Of a stretch of DNA of 64,000 nucleotides, positions 1 through 10,046 are shown piece after piece. Each line of letters starts with the position of its first letter. Position 1 is the first letter of the stretch. The position numbers and the translations under genes were made by a program. The stretch comes from Ichthyophis bannanicus (lineage: Eukaryota; Chordata; Amphibia; Gymnophiona; Ichthyophiidae): contig JAWIIG010000039.1 of NCBI GenBank assembly GCA_033557465.1, forward strand, positions 744,001-808,000. Direction: 5' to 3'. The notes under the pieces are model-generated. The model searched no databases. It saw only the letters and a list, made by a program, of their open reading frames with translations, and was not told where the DNA came from.

Positions 1-1
1 T

Positions 2-1414
2 CCAACTCCAACAACCAGAAAGCAAGTCAGAGCCTTTCTGGGTGCGGCAGGATATTGCCGAATCTGGATACCCAACTTTGCCCAAATTGCCAAACCACTG
101 TATGAAGCCACAAAAGGAGAAGAAAAATCACCACTGGAGTGGGGACTTGAGCAGGATACAGCCTTCCAGAAGTTAAAAGAAGAATTGATGTCATCACCAG
201 CACTTGGACTACCAGATGTCCACAAACCTTTCCACTTGTTTGTACATGAAGCACAGGGAAATGCCTTGGGCATGTTGACTCAGAAATTGGGAAATTGGGA
301 GCGACCTGTAGCCTACCTATCGAAACAATTGGACCCTGTGGCCAAAGGATGGCCACCTTGCTTGAGAGCAGTTGCAGCTACAGCGCTATTAGTGAGTGAA
401 GCAGACAAACTCACACTAGGACAGAACATACGAGTCACTGTGCCACATGCAGTCCTTGCCCTTATGGAACAAAAAGCAAATTATTGGCTCACCAATTCCC
501 GAATGTTGAAGTACCAGAGCATGTTATGTGAAAACCCACAGATACAACTTGAAGTGAGCCATGCCTTGAATCCAGCCACCTTGATACCCATCAGTGAAGA
601 ACTCCCAGAACATGACTGTATCGAAGTCATGGAGACTGTGTTCTCCAGTCGACCTGACTTGACGGATGTGCCCATAGACAATCCTGACCAGATCTATTAC
701 GTTGATGGAAGCAGTCTCATCCTTGATGGACGACGCTGTGCCGGATATGCAGTCGTCACTCAACACGAAGTAGTTGAATCATCAGCCCTAGCCTCAGGCA
801 CATCAGCCCAGAAAGCCGAATTGATAGCACTCACCAGAGCATTGCTGTTAGGAGAAAACCTTGTGCTAAATGTATATACAGATTCCAAATATGCCTTCAC
901 GACCCTGCATGCCCATGGAGCTCTCTATAAAGAAAGAGGACTCATCACATCTGGAGGAAAATCAGTCAAGTATGGTCCCGAGATATTGATGTTACTTGAT
1001 GCAGTCTGGGCCCCAACACGTGTAGCTGTCATGCATTGCAGAGGACATCAAGCAGGAAAAGGAGAAGTTGCCCGAGGGAATAGATTTGCAGATGCCTCAG
1101 CACGACAAGCAGCTATGACAGGACAAATTGCCCCACAAGCTATGCCAATGCAAGCAGCATTGTTTCCAGTACCTTTGAATCTATGGACCCCACGATATAC
1201 CACCAAAGAATTGGATTACTATTGTGACAAAGAAAATGGAGTACTGAAAGATGGATGGATTGAGCTGCCACCAGAAGAGGGCAGTCAACCTCCAGGACGA
1301 ATAGTAATTCCTGAACTGTTAGGACCACCTTTGTCAAAGCCTTCCACGAAGCCACCCACTATGGAAAGAGTGCTATGGAGAAAGCACTCAGACCACATTT
1401 CTACATCCCGCTGA
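2..1414 (+). pseudogene. pol: ERV-A pol fragment: RT end, connection and RNase H
   Basis: Frame 2 is open from the window edge. It begins in the RT thumb/connection region (AFLGAAGYCRIWIPNF) and continues into a retroviral RNase H. The RNase H shows a YYVDGSS first acidic motif, ELIALTRAL, VYTDSKYAF and a CRGHQAGKGEVARGNRFAD C-terminal segment, so the usual acidic residues are present. The product would degrade RNA in RNA-DNA hybrids during reverse transcription. The frame is lost near 1330, just before the integrase, by a 1-base change relative to ERV-B, and then runs out of frame to a stop at 1414. Integrase resumes in frame 1. Confidence 0.9.
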
Positions 1415-2379
1415 TGACAACCATATCAGCCTCAGTAGCACGTCAATGTCTAACCTGTGCCAAAAATAATGCCAAGCAAGGCCTTATTACGGCACCCCGA
1501 GTTCAGTCAGGAGGTGTCACCCCCATGCACAACCTCCAAGTTGATTTTACCGAAATGCCAAAAGCCAATGGATATCATTACCTATTAGTATTAGTTTGTA
1601 CTTTCTCTGGGTGGGTAGAAGCATTCCCAACCAGAACTGAGAAAGCCCGAGAAGTTACCAAAGTCTTAATGAGAGAGATTGTCCCCAGATTTGGAATCCC
1701 AGCAGTAATAGGGTCAGATAATGGACCCTCATTTGTCTCTCAAGTTACTCAGCAGTTAGCAAAAGCCTTGCAGATACAGTGGAAACTCCACACTGCATAC
1801 AGACCCCAGAGTTCAGGGAAAGTTGAGCGAATGAATCGTACCTTGAAAGCCCAAATGTCCAAGCTTTGTCAGGAGACACACTTGAAATGGCCCCAAGTGC
1901 TCCCTATAGCTTTACTCAGAATACGCTCAGCTCCTGTAAAGTCAACAGGATTTTCCCCTTTTGAAGTTTTGTATGGTAAACCCCCACCAATAGTGCAGGG
2001 AGTCAAAGGAAGTTTAGCCCAGATTGGTTCAGAAGTAACCAGACAAGAACTCCTAGCTCTTAGTTTTGTTCTGCAGACTCTCCATACGTGGATCCAAGAC
2101 CAGTTGCCTATCAACTTGACGGAACCCTTGCATCCCTACCAGCCTGGTACCTCGGTGTGGATCAAAGATTGGAAGAAGATACCGTTGGAACCCCATTGGA
2201 AGGGACCGTACACCGTCATCCTGTCTACCCCAACTGCAGTAAAGGTAGCCGAGATCGACGCCTGGATCCACCACAGCAGAGTCAAGCCCGCCGCCGATCC
2301 TGAACCAGAGCAGTGGACAGCAGAACAACATCCTGATGTACCCTTGCGAGTTACTTTGAGACGGCAACCAGCAGCTTAG
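1375..2379 (+). pseudogene. pol: ERV-A integrase, frameshifted from upstream pol
   Basis: This frame-1 segment carries most of the retroviral integrase. It has the second half of the HHCC zinc finger (CLTCAKNN) and a DDE catalytic core with Asp in DFTEMPKANGYHY, Asp in GSDNGPSF and Glu in GKVERMNRT. The C-terminal GPY/F module is HWKGPYTVILSTPTAVKV. The first His pair of the zinc finger lies just upstream across the frameshift near 1330. The GPY/F module is typical of gammaretrovirus-type and Ty3/gypsy integrases. A stop at 2377-2379 ends pol about 320 bp before env, so pol and env do not overlap here. Confidence 0.9.
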
Positions 2380-2697
2380 ACACTTCATCACAAGTGCTTT
2401 GCAGTAGCCAAGTCTTTCGAAGAGGATTGCTGTTTTCCATGCAGCAACAGTTTTGTTTCAACTAACCCGATTTGTGTGTGATTTAACACACTACTTTGAG
2501 ACTACATTGACTAAGCCAGATTTCACAAGCCAGCTGAATTGCTAAGTTGGTTAATGTGTACTGGACATCTTGAGAATCTTCAATCAACACTCAGCACCCG
2601 TTAAATTGCTTCATTAGCAAACGGGACGAAGAATAGAAGATCGTCGTGATCAAGATCAGCAAGCTGAGGATTCAGAAGAACTCCAATCAACATCAAC

Positions 2698-4776
2698 ATG
2701 TATCTTTGTTTTTGCTTTGCCTTGGTTGCCTTCTTTGGAGGTTTTGAACTGACTTATGCTCTACCTCCATGCACTGCTTGCATTACTTCTACTAGAACTG
2801 GACTGAAAGTAACTCAGACTTTGCTTTACCATTCTTATTATACCTGCAAGGGAACAATAACTCGGTGTATCTATAACACCACTGAACTAAATGTTTGCAC
2901 TCATGGCAAAATCAAAGCATGCTATAATCCGCATCAGAATCCATCCTATTACACGTTGGAAATAAGGTGGAAGGATGCAGATGGACCTATATTAGCTGCT
3001 ACACCACCACTTAAAGACATTACTAAACCTGCTGTTTTGAATTTTGATGCATGTAATGCCATTAATAGAGATAGTCAGTCCACCTTTGGTACATGGGAGA
3101 AAGCGTATCGAAATGACCATAAGTATATGTGTCCAGAAGGTGCCACAAACTGGTGGAAGTGTACAGGTAAAACAGGGTCAGGCTATAGTACTGCAACAGC
3201 AGCAGACTACTATTGCCCGTATTGGGGATGTGTTTTTTATGCTACCTGGAACACTGGTATAACTGATGAGAAAATAGATAAACGGATGGCTACTCTAACC
3301 AAGCCAACCACTAATGATAAATGTCAGAAAGATGCTTGCAACCCCTTACATTTACGTATACACAATCCCCATGCATGGAAACAAGGATACAAGTTTGGTT
3401 TACGTATTGCTGGAGGAGCAATAGATCCAGGGACCATTGTGTATATCAGATTGAATACCCAAGCCCACAAGTCATCTAAATATCATATTCATAATACCTT
3501 TTATGAAGCTATGCATGTAAATAAGTTTGAGATCCCTCACCCTTCACAGAATTTATTTCTAGAATTAGCCGGAGCAGTAGTATCTAGTCTTAAGATCTCA
3601 GATTGCTATTTTTGTGGCGGAACCCAAATGGGAGATCAATGGCCATGGGAGGCCCAAGAATTAAATTATTCTATGACTTACAACCAGACTGAATTACACA
3701 AGACTACCAGTGAATGGGTGTTAGCGCACTCAATCGTTGGACGTCTTTGCTATGCCAGAACTGGACCCCAGTTCACCCAAAAGGTAGGACAGCTGGTCTG
3801 TCTTAGCCAGAAGTACTATAATGCCACGACCAAGAAGACAGCATGGTGGTCAGGAATCAGACATCCTGAACCTCCTAACCCATTAGCCAGATTTCCTGAA
3901 CTTGCTGGTTTATGGACTAACCTTGCCAAAGTCCAAGCCTGGCAAGCCCCACCTGGCCTATATTGGATCTGTGGGAACCGAGCATATGCACAACTCCCGC
4001 CACACTGGGGAGGAGCATGTGTCTTAGGAACCATCAGACCTTCGTTCTTCCTGTTAAACACTGAACATGGAGAACAATTAGGATACCCTGTATACACTAC
4101 CCACAGACACAAAAGAGCATTGAGACAGAAAAGAGAAGCCTTACAGATAGGCAAGTGGGAGAAGTGGCAAGGTGATGATTGGCCACCAGAAAGAATTATT
4201 GAGTATTATGGACCTGCCACTTGGAATGATGATGGTATGTATGGTTATCGTACCCCAATTTATATGATCAATCGTATTATTCGCTTACAAGCAGTAGTTG
4301 AAATAATAACTAATGAAACTAGTCATGCTCTTACACTTTTAGCTAGACAAAGTACTCAGATGCGCACTGCTATATACCAGAACCGCTTAGCACTTGATTA
4401 TTTGCTAGCAGCTGAAGGAGGAGTATGTGGTAAGCTGAACTTAACCAATTGCTGTTTGAAAATAGATGATAAGGGTCAAGTAGTTGAAGAAATTGCTAAA
4501 GATATGCAAAAACATGCTTATGTGCCAGTACAGACTTGGCACGCATTGAAATTTCCTAACTGGTTTGCTAACCTTTTCTCTTGGCTGGGAGGATTTAAGA
4601 CTTTCATTGTTTTAGTACTAATCCTTGTTGCTGTTATCTTCTTATTACCATGTTTAATTCCATGTTGTATGCGTTCCATTCATAATGCTATCGATAGTAC
4701 AGTAGAACGGAAGACCGCAACTAAAATAATGGCTTTATACAAAGCTAGTCCTAGTAGAAATCCTTCAATGATGTGA
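2698..4776 (+). CDS. env: ERV-A envelope glycoprotein, intact ORF (692 aa)
   Basis: An uninterrupted env ORF starts at the ATG at 2698. The N-terminus is a signal peptide (about residues 1-21). The surface subunit has many cysteines, N-glycosylation sites and a CYFC motif (CXXC type) about halfway. Furin-type sites RHKR and RQKR lie close together near residues 475-485. The transmembrane subunit keeps an immunosuppressive-domain-like [10 protein letters not shown] stretch followed by a Cys then, seven residues later, a CC pair. A hydrophobic anchor sits near residues 635-660, followed by a short cytoplasmic tail. The gene would mediate receptor binding and membrane fusion. The C-terminal two thirds closely match ERV-B Env, while the region around residues 140-215 differs strongly. 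Openness suggests recent insertion or selection; expression is unknown. Confidence 0.93.
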   Translation: MYLCFCFALVAFFGGFELTYALPPCTACITSTRTGLKVTQTLLYHSYYTCKGTITRCIYNTTELNVCTHGKIKACYNPHQNPSYYTLEIRWKDADGPILAATPPLKDITKPAVLNFDACNAINRDSQSTFGTWEKAYRNDHKYMCPEGATNWWKCTGKTGSGYSTATAADYYCPYWGCVFYATWNTGITDEKIDKRMATLTKPTTNDKCQKDACNPLHLRIHNPHAWKQGYKFGLRIAGGAIDPGTIVYIRLNTQAHKSSKYHIHNTFYEAMHVNKFEIPHPSQNLFLELAGAVVSSLKISDCYFCGGTQMGDQWPWEAQELNYSMTYNQTELHKTTSEWVLAHSIVGRLCYARTGPQFTQKVGQLVCLSQKYYNATTKKTAWWSGIRHPEPPNPLARFPELAGLWTNLAKVQAWQAPPGLYWICGNRAYAQLPPHWGGACVLGTIRPSFFLLNTEHGEQLGYPVYTTHRHKRALRQKREALQIGKWEKWQGDDWPPERIIEYYGPATWNDDGMYGYRTPIYMINRIIRLQAVVEIITNETSHALTLLARQSTQMRTAIYQNRLALDYLLAAEGGVCGKLNLTNCCLKIDDKGQVVEEIAKDMQKHAYVPVQTWHALKFPNWFANLFSWLGGFKTFIVLVLILVAVIFLLPCLIPCCMRSIHNAIDSTVERKTATKIMALYKASPSRNPSMM

Positions 4777-4835
4777 TTCTTCAAAAAAAGTGATTTAATT
4801 CTCACACCTTATTGAGTAATAGGGTGAGATTAATC

Positions 4836-4846
4836 AAAGGGGGGAA
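4836..4846 (+). promoter_or_regulatory. ERV-A polypurine tract
   Basis: An unbroken purine run (A3 G6 A2) directly precedes the TGTGGCAGG start of the 3' LTR. This is the expected plus-strand DNA primer site. Confidence 0.85.
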
Positions 4847-5508
4847 TGTGGCAGGTGCAGGCCTGTGACCCACGGTGTCTGACATAAGCAGGCCAGCATG
4901 GCTAGCTTGACCTGTAAATGAGGCCTGTGGAGAGGCATATAGGATTGCACATCCCCCAATATGCTGCTATTGTAAGATAGAACTCAGTAGAAGTATTGAA
5001 TTAGCTTAGGTAAGCAGAACTGCAGAACTGAGAAATGGAAAAATACAGAAAAGACATGTTTAAAAGTTACTGATAAGAAAAAGTACATCTGCAGAGAAAT
5101 AATTGGGAGTGCTGACAGATGAGTTGCAGAGCCTAGCTCCTCTGCATGCACAGATTGGTTCTATGGCCTTGAAAGTGTGAAAGTAACAAGTTGATGAACT
5201 GACCATTGTAATTGGGACTAGAAGGGGGGCAGGCAGGTGTCATGCCCACAGAAGGGACATAATTGGATAAACTTATCAGTACCGGGACCAATGGAAGAGG
5301 TACGGGAGGTACGGGAGGTTACCGGGACCAATGAAATGTTTTTCTATACCTAGAATGGAACAAAAGTCTATAAAAGTTGTTGTAATGCTTGAAAACTTTG
5401 CTCAGCCATTTTGAAATTGCCTTGCTTGAGACTTGTGCACAAATAAATGATTTGGACCTTCTGAACAGACTCCTGGTATCATTGGTTTGTCTGCGCTTTG
5501 CTGCTACA
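4847..5508 (+). repeat. ERV-A 3' LTR
   Basis: The LTR starts TGTGGCAGGTG after the polypurine tract and ends CTGCTACA. It is about 662 bp and matches both ERV-B LTRs in reverse orientation. A TATAAAA box lies at 5369-5375 and an AATAAA polyadenylation signal at 5442-5447, giving the usual U3-R-U5 order. Short repeats of the GGTACGGGAG type occur around 5295-5320. Confidence 0.92.
5369..5375 (+). promoter_or_regulatory. TATA box of ERV-A 3' LTR
   Basis: TATAAAA about 70 bp upstream of the LTR polyadenylation signal. The same motif occurs in both ERV-B LTRs on the minus strand. Confidence 0.7.
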
Positions 5509-5533
5509 CTTTCGCAGCTGCCTTTCGCTCTAT
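5509..5533 (-). pseudogene. env: 25-bp sliver of ERV-C env between two later proviruses
   Basis: These bases belong to neither flanking LTR. Read on the minus strand they encode a short charged tail segment that aligns with the cytoplasmic tail of the ERV-B Env. The last four bases, CTAT (5530-5533), recur at 15781-15784, where ERV-C env resumes. The sliver is therefore the part of ERV-C env left between the ERV-B and ERV-A integrations. Confidence 0.8.
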
Positions 5534-6179
5534 TGTAGCAGCAGAGCGCAGACAAACCAATAATACCAGGAGTCTGTTCAGAAGGTCCAAATCATTTATT
5601 TGTGCACAAGTCTCAAGCAAAGTCAATTTCAAAATGGCTGAGCAATGTTCTCTGGCAATACAACAACTTTTATAGACTTTTGCTCCATTCTAGGTATAGG
5701 AAAACATTTCATTGGTCCCGGTAACCTCCCGTACCTCCTCTATTGGTCCCGGTACTGATATGATTATCCAATTATGTTCTTTGAGTGGGCTCAGCACCTG
5801 CTCACCCCCCTTCTAGTCCCAATTACAATGGCCAGTTCACCAACTTGTTACTTTCCTACTTCCAAGGCCACTGGGCTAGTTAATACGTGCGGGGAAGCAG
5901 GGCTCTGTAACCTTTCTGTCAGCAGTTTTAATTAAATCCCTTACAGCTGTATTCTCTTATCAGTGGCTTTTAAACATATTTTTCTGTATTTTTCCATCTT
6001 TCAGTTCTGCTTGTCTAAGCTAATCCAATACTTTTACTGAGTTCTAATTCTACAATAGCAGCATGTTGGGGGATGTGCAATTCCTATGGGCCTCTTTACA
6101 GGCTTCATTTACAGGTCAAGCTAGTTAGGCCTGCCTGCTTATGTCAGACACTGTGGATCACAGGCCTTCACCTGCCACA
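5534..6179 (-). repeat. ERV-B 3' LTR
   Basis: On the plus strand it reads TGTAGCAGC to CACCTGCCACA. It matches the right-hand LTR nearly base for base by eye; the main visible difference is an extra CCCGTACCT unit near 15325 in the right copy. A pyrimidine run (minus-strand polypurine tract) at 6181-6188 adjoins it internally. Confidence 0.93.
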
Positions 6180-6245
6180 TTCCCCCCTTTGATTAATCTC
6201 ACCCTATTATTTAATAAGGTGTGAGAATTAAATCACTTAAAATGG

Positions 6246-8351
6246 TTATATCATGGTCAGAGGTCTTCGACTATATGCAGGAGGTTTAGGTTGATATAAG
6301 GCCATAATCTTAGTTGCGGTCTTCCGCTCTACTGTACTTTCAACAGCACTATGAATAGAACGCATACAACATGGGATTATACATGGTAACAGTAAAATAA
6401 CAGCAATAATTATTAGTACTAATATAAGGAAAGTTTTAAGTCCTCCCAGCCATGAGAAAAGGTTAGCAAACCAGTTAGGAAACTTTAGTGAATGCCAGGT
6501 TTGTACTGGCACATAAGCTTGCTTTCGCATAGTTTCAGCAATTTCTTCAACTACTTGACCTTTATCATCTATTTTTAAACAACAATTAGTTAAATTCAGC
6601 TTACCACATACTCCTCCTTCAGCTGCTAACAAATAATCAAGTGCTAAGCGATTCTGATATATAGCAGTGCGCATCTGAGTACTTTGTCTAGCTAAAAGCG
6701 TAAGAGCTTGGCTAGTTTCATTGGTTATTATTTCAACTACTGCTTGTAAGCGAATAATACGATTAATCATATAGACTGGGGTTCGATAGCCCCACATACC
6801 ATCATCATTCCAGGTGGCAGGCCCATAATATTCAATGATTCTTTCTGGTTGCCAATCATCACCCTTCCACTTCTCCCACTTGCCTACTTGGAGGGGTGCT
6901 CTCTTCTGTCTCAGTGCTCTTTTGTGTCTGTGATTGGTTGTGTATACTGGGTATCCTAATTGTTCTCCATGTTCCGTGTTTAAAAGGAAGAAAGAAGGTC
7001 TGATGGTCCCTAAGACACACGCCCCTCCCCAGTATGTGGGAAGTCGGGCATATGCTCTGTTTCCACAGATCCAATATAGGCCAGGTGGGGCTAGCCAGGC
7101 ATCAGGCTTGGCAAGATTTGTCCATAAATGAGAAAGCTCAGGAAATCTAGCTAATGGGTTAGGTGGTTCAGGTTCTTTAATTCCTGACCACCAAGACGTC
7201 TTTTTGGTAGTGTCATTATAGAACTTTTGGCTAAGACAGACCAGCTGTCCTACCTGTTGTTTGAACTGGGGTCCAGTTCGGGCATAGCAAAGACGTCCAA
7301 TTATTGAGTGCGCTAACACCCATTCGCTGGTAGTCTTATGTAGTTCAGTTTGATTGTAAGTCATAGAGTAATTCAATTCTTGGGCTTCCCATGGCCATTG
7401 GTCACCCATTTGTGTCCCCCCACAAAAGTAACAATCTGAGATATTTAGACTGGACACTACTGCTCCAGCTAATTCTAAAAATAAGTTCTGGGAGGGATGG
7501 GGAATTTCAAACTTATTTACATGCATGGCTTCATAGAACGTGTCATGGATTTGGTACTTGGATGATTTATGGGCCTGGGTATTTAATCTTATATATACTA
7601 TGGTTCCTGGATCTGATCCAGTCCCTGCTATTCGTATACCAAATCGGGATCCTCGTTTCCAATATTCGGGTCTCCGAATAACCAATTCTAAGGGATTGCA
7701 AGCGTTTTTCTTGCATTGGTCTATACCTTTGACATATGGCCTCCGTAATGCAGCTATGCGATTATCTTTGTTAACATTCTCTCTCGTACCAACCCAGGTG
7801 GCATAGAAGACACATTCCCACCTTGGGCAGAAGTAATCTGACTCTGGGGCTGTACTATATACATCGGCTGAGACTTTCTTTCCTGTGCATGCTCCCCATC
7901 CAATGGTCCCTTCTGGACACATATACTTGTCATTCCATGTGTATGATTTTTCCCAACTACCACACTTAGAACGGCTATCTCTGTTGATTACTTCACAAGC
8001 ATCAAAAGATAAAACAGCAGGTTGACTAGGATCTGTGAGTGGGCGTGTGGCATTGATCAAAGGTCCATCTGCATCTTTCCATCGCATTTCCAAGGTGTAA
8101 TAGGATGGATTCTGATGCGGATTAAAGCATACTTTAGATTTACCGTTGGTACAGACATTCAGTTCAGTGGTGTTATAAATACACCGAGTCACTTTACCAG
8201 TGCAGGAATAGTAAGAGTGATAAATCAAAGTCTGAGTTATTTTCAGTCCAGTTCGAGTAGAAGTAATGCAAGCAGTGCAAGGAGGTAAGGCATGAGTCAG
8301 TTCAAAGCCTCCAAAACAGGCAACCAGGGCAAAGCAAAGGTAAAGATACAT
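6246..8351 (-). CDS. env: ERV-B envelope glycoprotein, intact ORF (701 aa)
   Basis: This is an open env ORF from the ATG at 8351. It has an N-terminal signal peptide, a cysteine-rich surface subunit with a CYFC motif, RHKR/RQKR cleavage sites and the [10 protein letters not shown] stretch. A Cys-X7-CC motif, a hydrophobic anchor near residues 640-665 and a tail with Pro/Tyr residues follow. It would be the particle's receptor-binding and fusion protein. The segment around residues 140-225 differs markedly from ERV-A Env, including extra residues, while most of the remainder is close to identical. That pattern fits diversification or recombination in a receptor-binding domain. No inactivating change was seen. 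Confidence 0.93.
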   Translation of the reverse strand: MYLYLCFALVACFGGFELTHALPPCTACITSTRTGLKITQTLIYHSYYSCTGKVTRCIYNTTELNVCTNGKSKVCFNPHQNPSYYTLEMRWKDADGPLINATRPLTDPSQPAVLSFDACEVINRDSRSKCGSWEKSYTWNDKYMCPEGTIGWGACTGKKVSADVYSTAPESDYFCPRWECVFYATWVGTRENVNKDNRIAALRRPYVKGIDQCKKNACNPLELVIRRPEYWKRGSRFGIRIAGTGSDPGTIVYIRLNTQAHKSSKYQIHDTFYEAMHVNKFEIPHPSQNLFLELAGAVVSSLNISDCYFCGGTQMGDQWPWEAQELNYSMTYNQTELHKTTSEWVLAHSIIGRLCYARTGPQFKQQVGQLVCLSQKFYNDTTKKTSWWSGIKEPEPPNPLARFPELSHLWTNLAKPDAWLAPPGLYWICGNRAYARLPTYWGGACVLGTIRPSFFLLNTEHGEQLGYPVYTTNHRHKRALRQKRAPLQVGKWEKWKGDDWQPERIIEYYGPATWNDDGMWGYRTPVYMINRIIRLQAVVEIITNETSQALTLLARQSTQMRTAIYQNRLALDYLLAAEGGVCGKLNLTNCCLKIDDKGQVVEEIAETMRKQAYVPVQTWHSLKFPNWFANLFSWLGGLKTFLILVLIIIAVILLLPCIIPCCMRSIHSAVESTVERKTATKIMALYQPKPPAYSRRPLTMI

Positions 8352-8656
8352 GTTGATTGGAGTTCTTCTGAATCCTCAGCTTGAAAATCTTGATCACGAC
8401 GTTCTTTTCTTCGTCCCGTTTGCTAATGAAGCAATTCAACGGGTGCTGAGTGTTGATTGAAGATCCTCAAGTTGTCCATCACACATTAACCAACTTATCA
8501 ATTTCAGTTGGCTTCTGAAATATGGTCAATCAATGTAGCATCAAAGCAGTGTGTAAAATCACACACATGAGGTTCGTTGAAACAAACTCTTGCTGTATGG
8601 AAAACAGCAATCCTCTTCGAAAGACTTGGCTACTACAGGGCACTGTGACAAAGTGT

Positions 8657-9845
8657 CTAAGCTGCTGGTTGCCGTCTCAGAGTAACTCGCAAAGGTGCAT
8701 CAGGATGCTGTTCTGCTGTCCACTGCTCAGGTTCTGGATCAGCTGCGGGCTTGACTCTGCTGTGGTGGATCCAGGAATCGATCTCTGCTACCTTTACTGC
8801 AGTTGGGGTAGACAGGATGACGGTGTATGGTCCCTTCCAATGGGGTTCCAACGGTGTCTTCTTCCAGTCTTTGATCCACACCGAGGTACCAGGCTGGTAG
8901 GGATGCAAGGGTTCCGTCAAGTTGATAGGCAACTGGTCTTGGATCCACGCATGGAGAGTCTGCAGAACAAAACTAAGAGCTAGGAGTTCTTGCCTGGTTA
9001 TTTCTGAACCAATTTGGGCTAGACTTCCTTTAATTCCCTGCACTATTGGTGGGGGTTTACCATACAGAACTTCAAAAGGGGAAAATCCTGTTGACTTCAC
9101 AGGAGCTGAGCGTATTCTGAGTAAAGCTATTGGGAGCACTTGGGGCCACTTCAGGCGTGTCTCCTGGAAAAGCTTAGACATTTGGGCTTTTAAGGTACGA
9201 TTCATTCGCTCAACTTTCCCTGAACTCTGGGGTCTGTATGCAGTGTGAAGCTTCCATTGTATCTGCAAAGCTTTTGCTAACTGTTGAGTAATCTGAGAAA
9301 CAAATGAGGGCCCATTGTCTGACCCTATTACTGCTGGAATTCCAAATCTAGGGACAATCTCTCTCAGTAAAACTTTGGTGACTTCTCGAGCTTTTTCAGT
9401 TCTGGTTGGGAAGGCTTCTACCCACCCAGAGAATGTACAAACTAATACTAATAGGTAGTGATATCCATTGGCTTTTGGCATGTCAGTAAAATCAATTTGC
9501 AGGTGGTGCATGGGGGTTACACCTCCTGACTGAACTCGGGGTGGTGGTGTGGGTCCTTGTTTAGCATTATTTTTGGCACAAATTAGACACTGGCGTGCCA
9601 CTGAAGCTGATAGGGCTGCTAACATGGTAATGCAGAAATGTGGTCTGAGTGCTTTTTCCATAGCACTTTTTCTATAGTGGGTGGCTTTGTGAAAGGCTTT
9701 GACAAAGGATGGACCTAACAATTCGGGAATTACTATTCGTCCTGGGGGTTGACTGCCCTCTGCTGGTGGCAGCTCAATCCACCCATCTTTCAGTACTCCA
9801 TCTTCCTTGCTACAGTAGTAATCTAATTCTTTGGTGGTATATCGT
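8657..9845 (-). CDS. pol: ERV-B pol, integrase part (3' of an insertion)
   Basis: Integrase is open from the insertion point near 9845 to the stop at 8657. It shows the HHCC zinc-binding domain (FHKATHY then CLICAKNN) and the DDE core: Asp in IDFTDM, Asp in GSDNGPSF, Glu in GKVERMN. A C-terminal GPY/F module (WKGPYTVILSTPTAVKV) follows. The enzyme would join viral DNA ends to host DNA. The RNase H-integrase linker is also readable here. The only break from upstream pol is the L2-tail insertion at about 9846-10046, so ERV-B pol was intact until that event. Confidence 0.92.
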
Positions 9846-10046
9846 GGTGTCCATAATTTATTTTATTTATTTATTTTATATATATTTATATACCGCATCT
9901 TCCAGAGTTCAGTTGCGGTTTACAATGAACAACAATTAACAAAGTAAATTTGTTTTACAGGGAACGTCATATTATAACAGAACATATTTACAAGGAACAT
10001 CATATTATAAGTAAACAGTCAAACAATGTGAGATAAATACAAAGTG
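9846..10046 (-). mobile_element. L2-like LINE 3' tail inserted in ERV-B pol
   Basis: On the minus strand this is a short segment with the GTAAACCGCAACTGAA...GCGGTATATAAA signature followed by (AAATA)n. The same 3' end recurs throughout the window. It interrupts the RNase H-integrase linker of ERV-B. Boundaries are good to about 10 bp. Confidence 0.75.

Larger units (their letters stand above)
1..5508 (+). mobile_element. ERV-A: 3' part of a gammaretrovirus-like provirus
   Basis: The window opens inside reverse transcriptase and runs through RNase H, integrase, env, a polypurine tract and a 3' LTR ending in CA at 5508. RT, protease, gag and the 5' LTR lie outside the window. Sequence and gene order match ERV-B on the other strand, so the two are members of one family. 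The 3' LTR abuts CTTT (5509-5512) belonging to the env of ERV-C, so ERV-A is inserted in ERV-C in the opposite orientation. Pol carries one frameshift while env is open. Confidence 0.93.
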
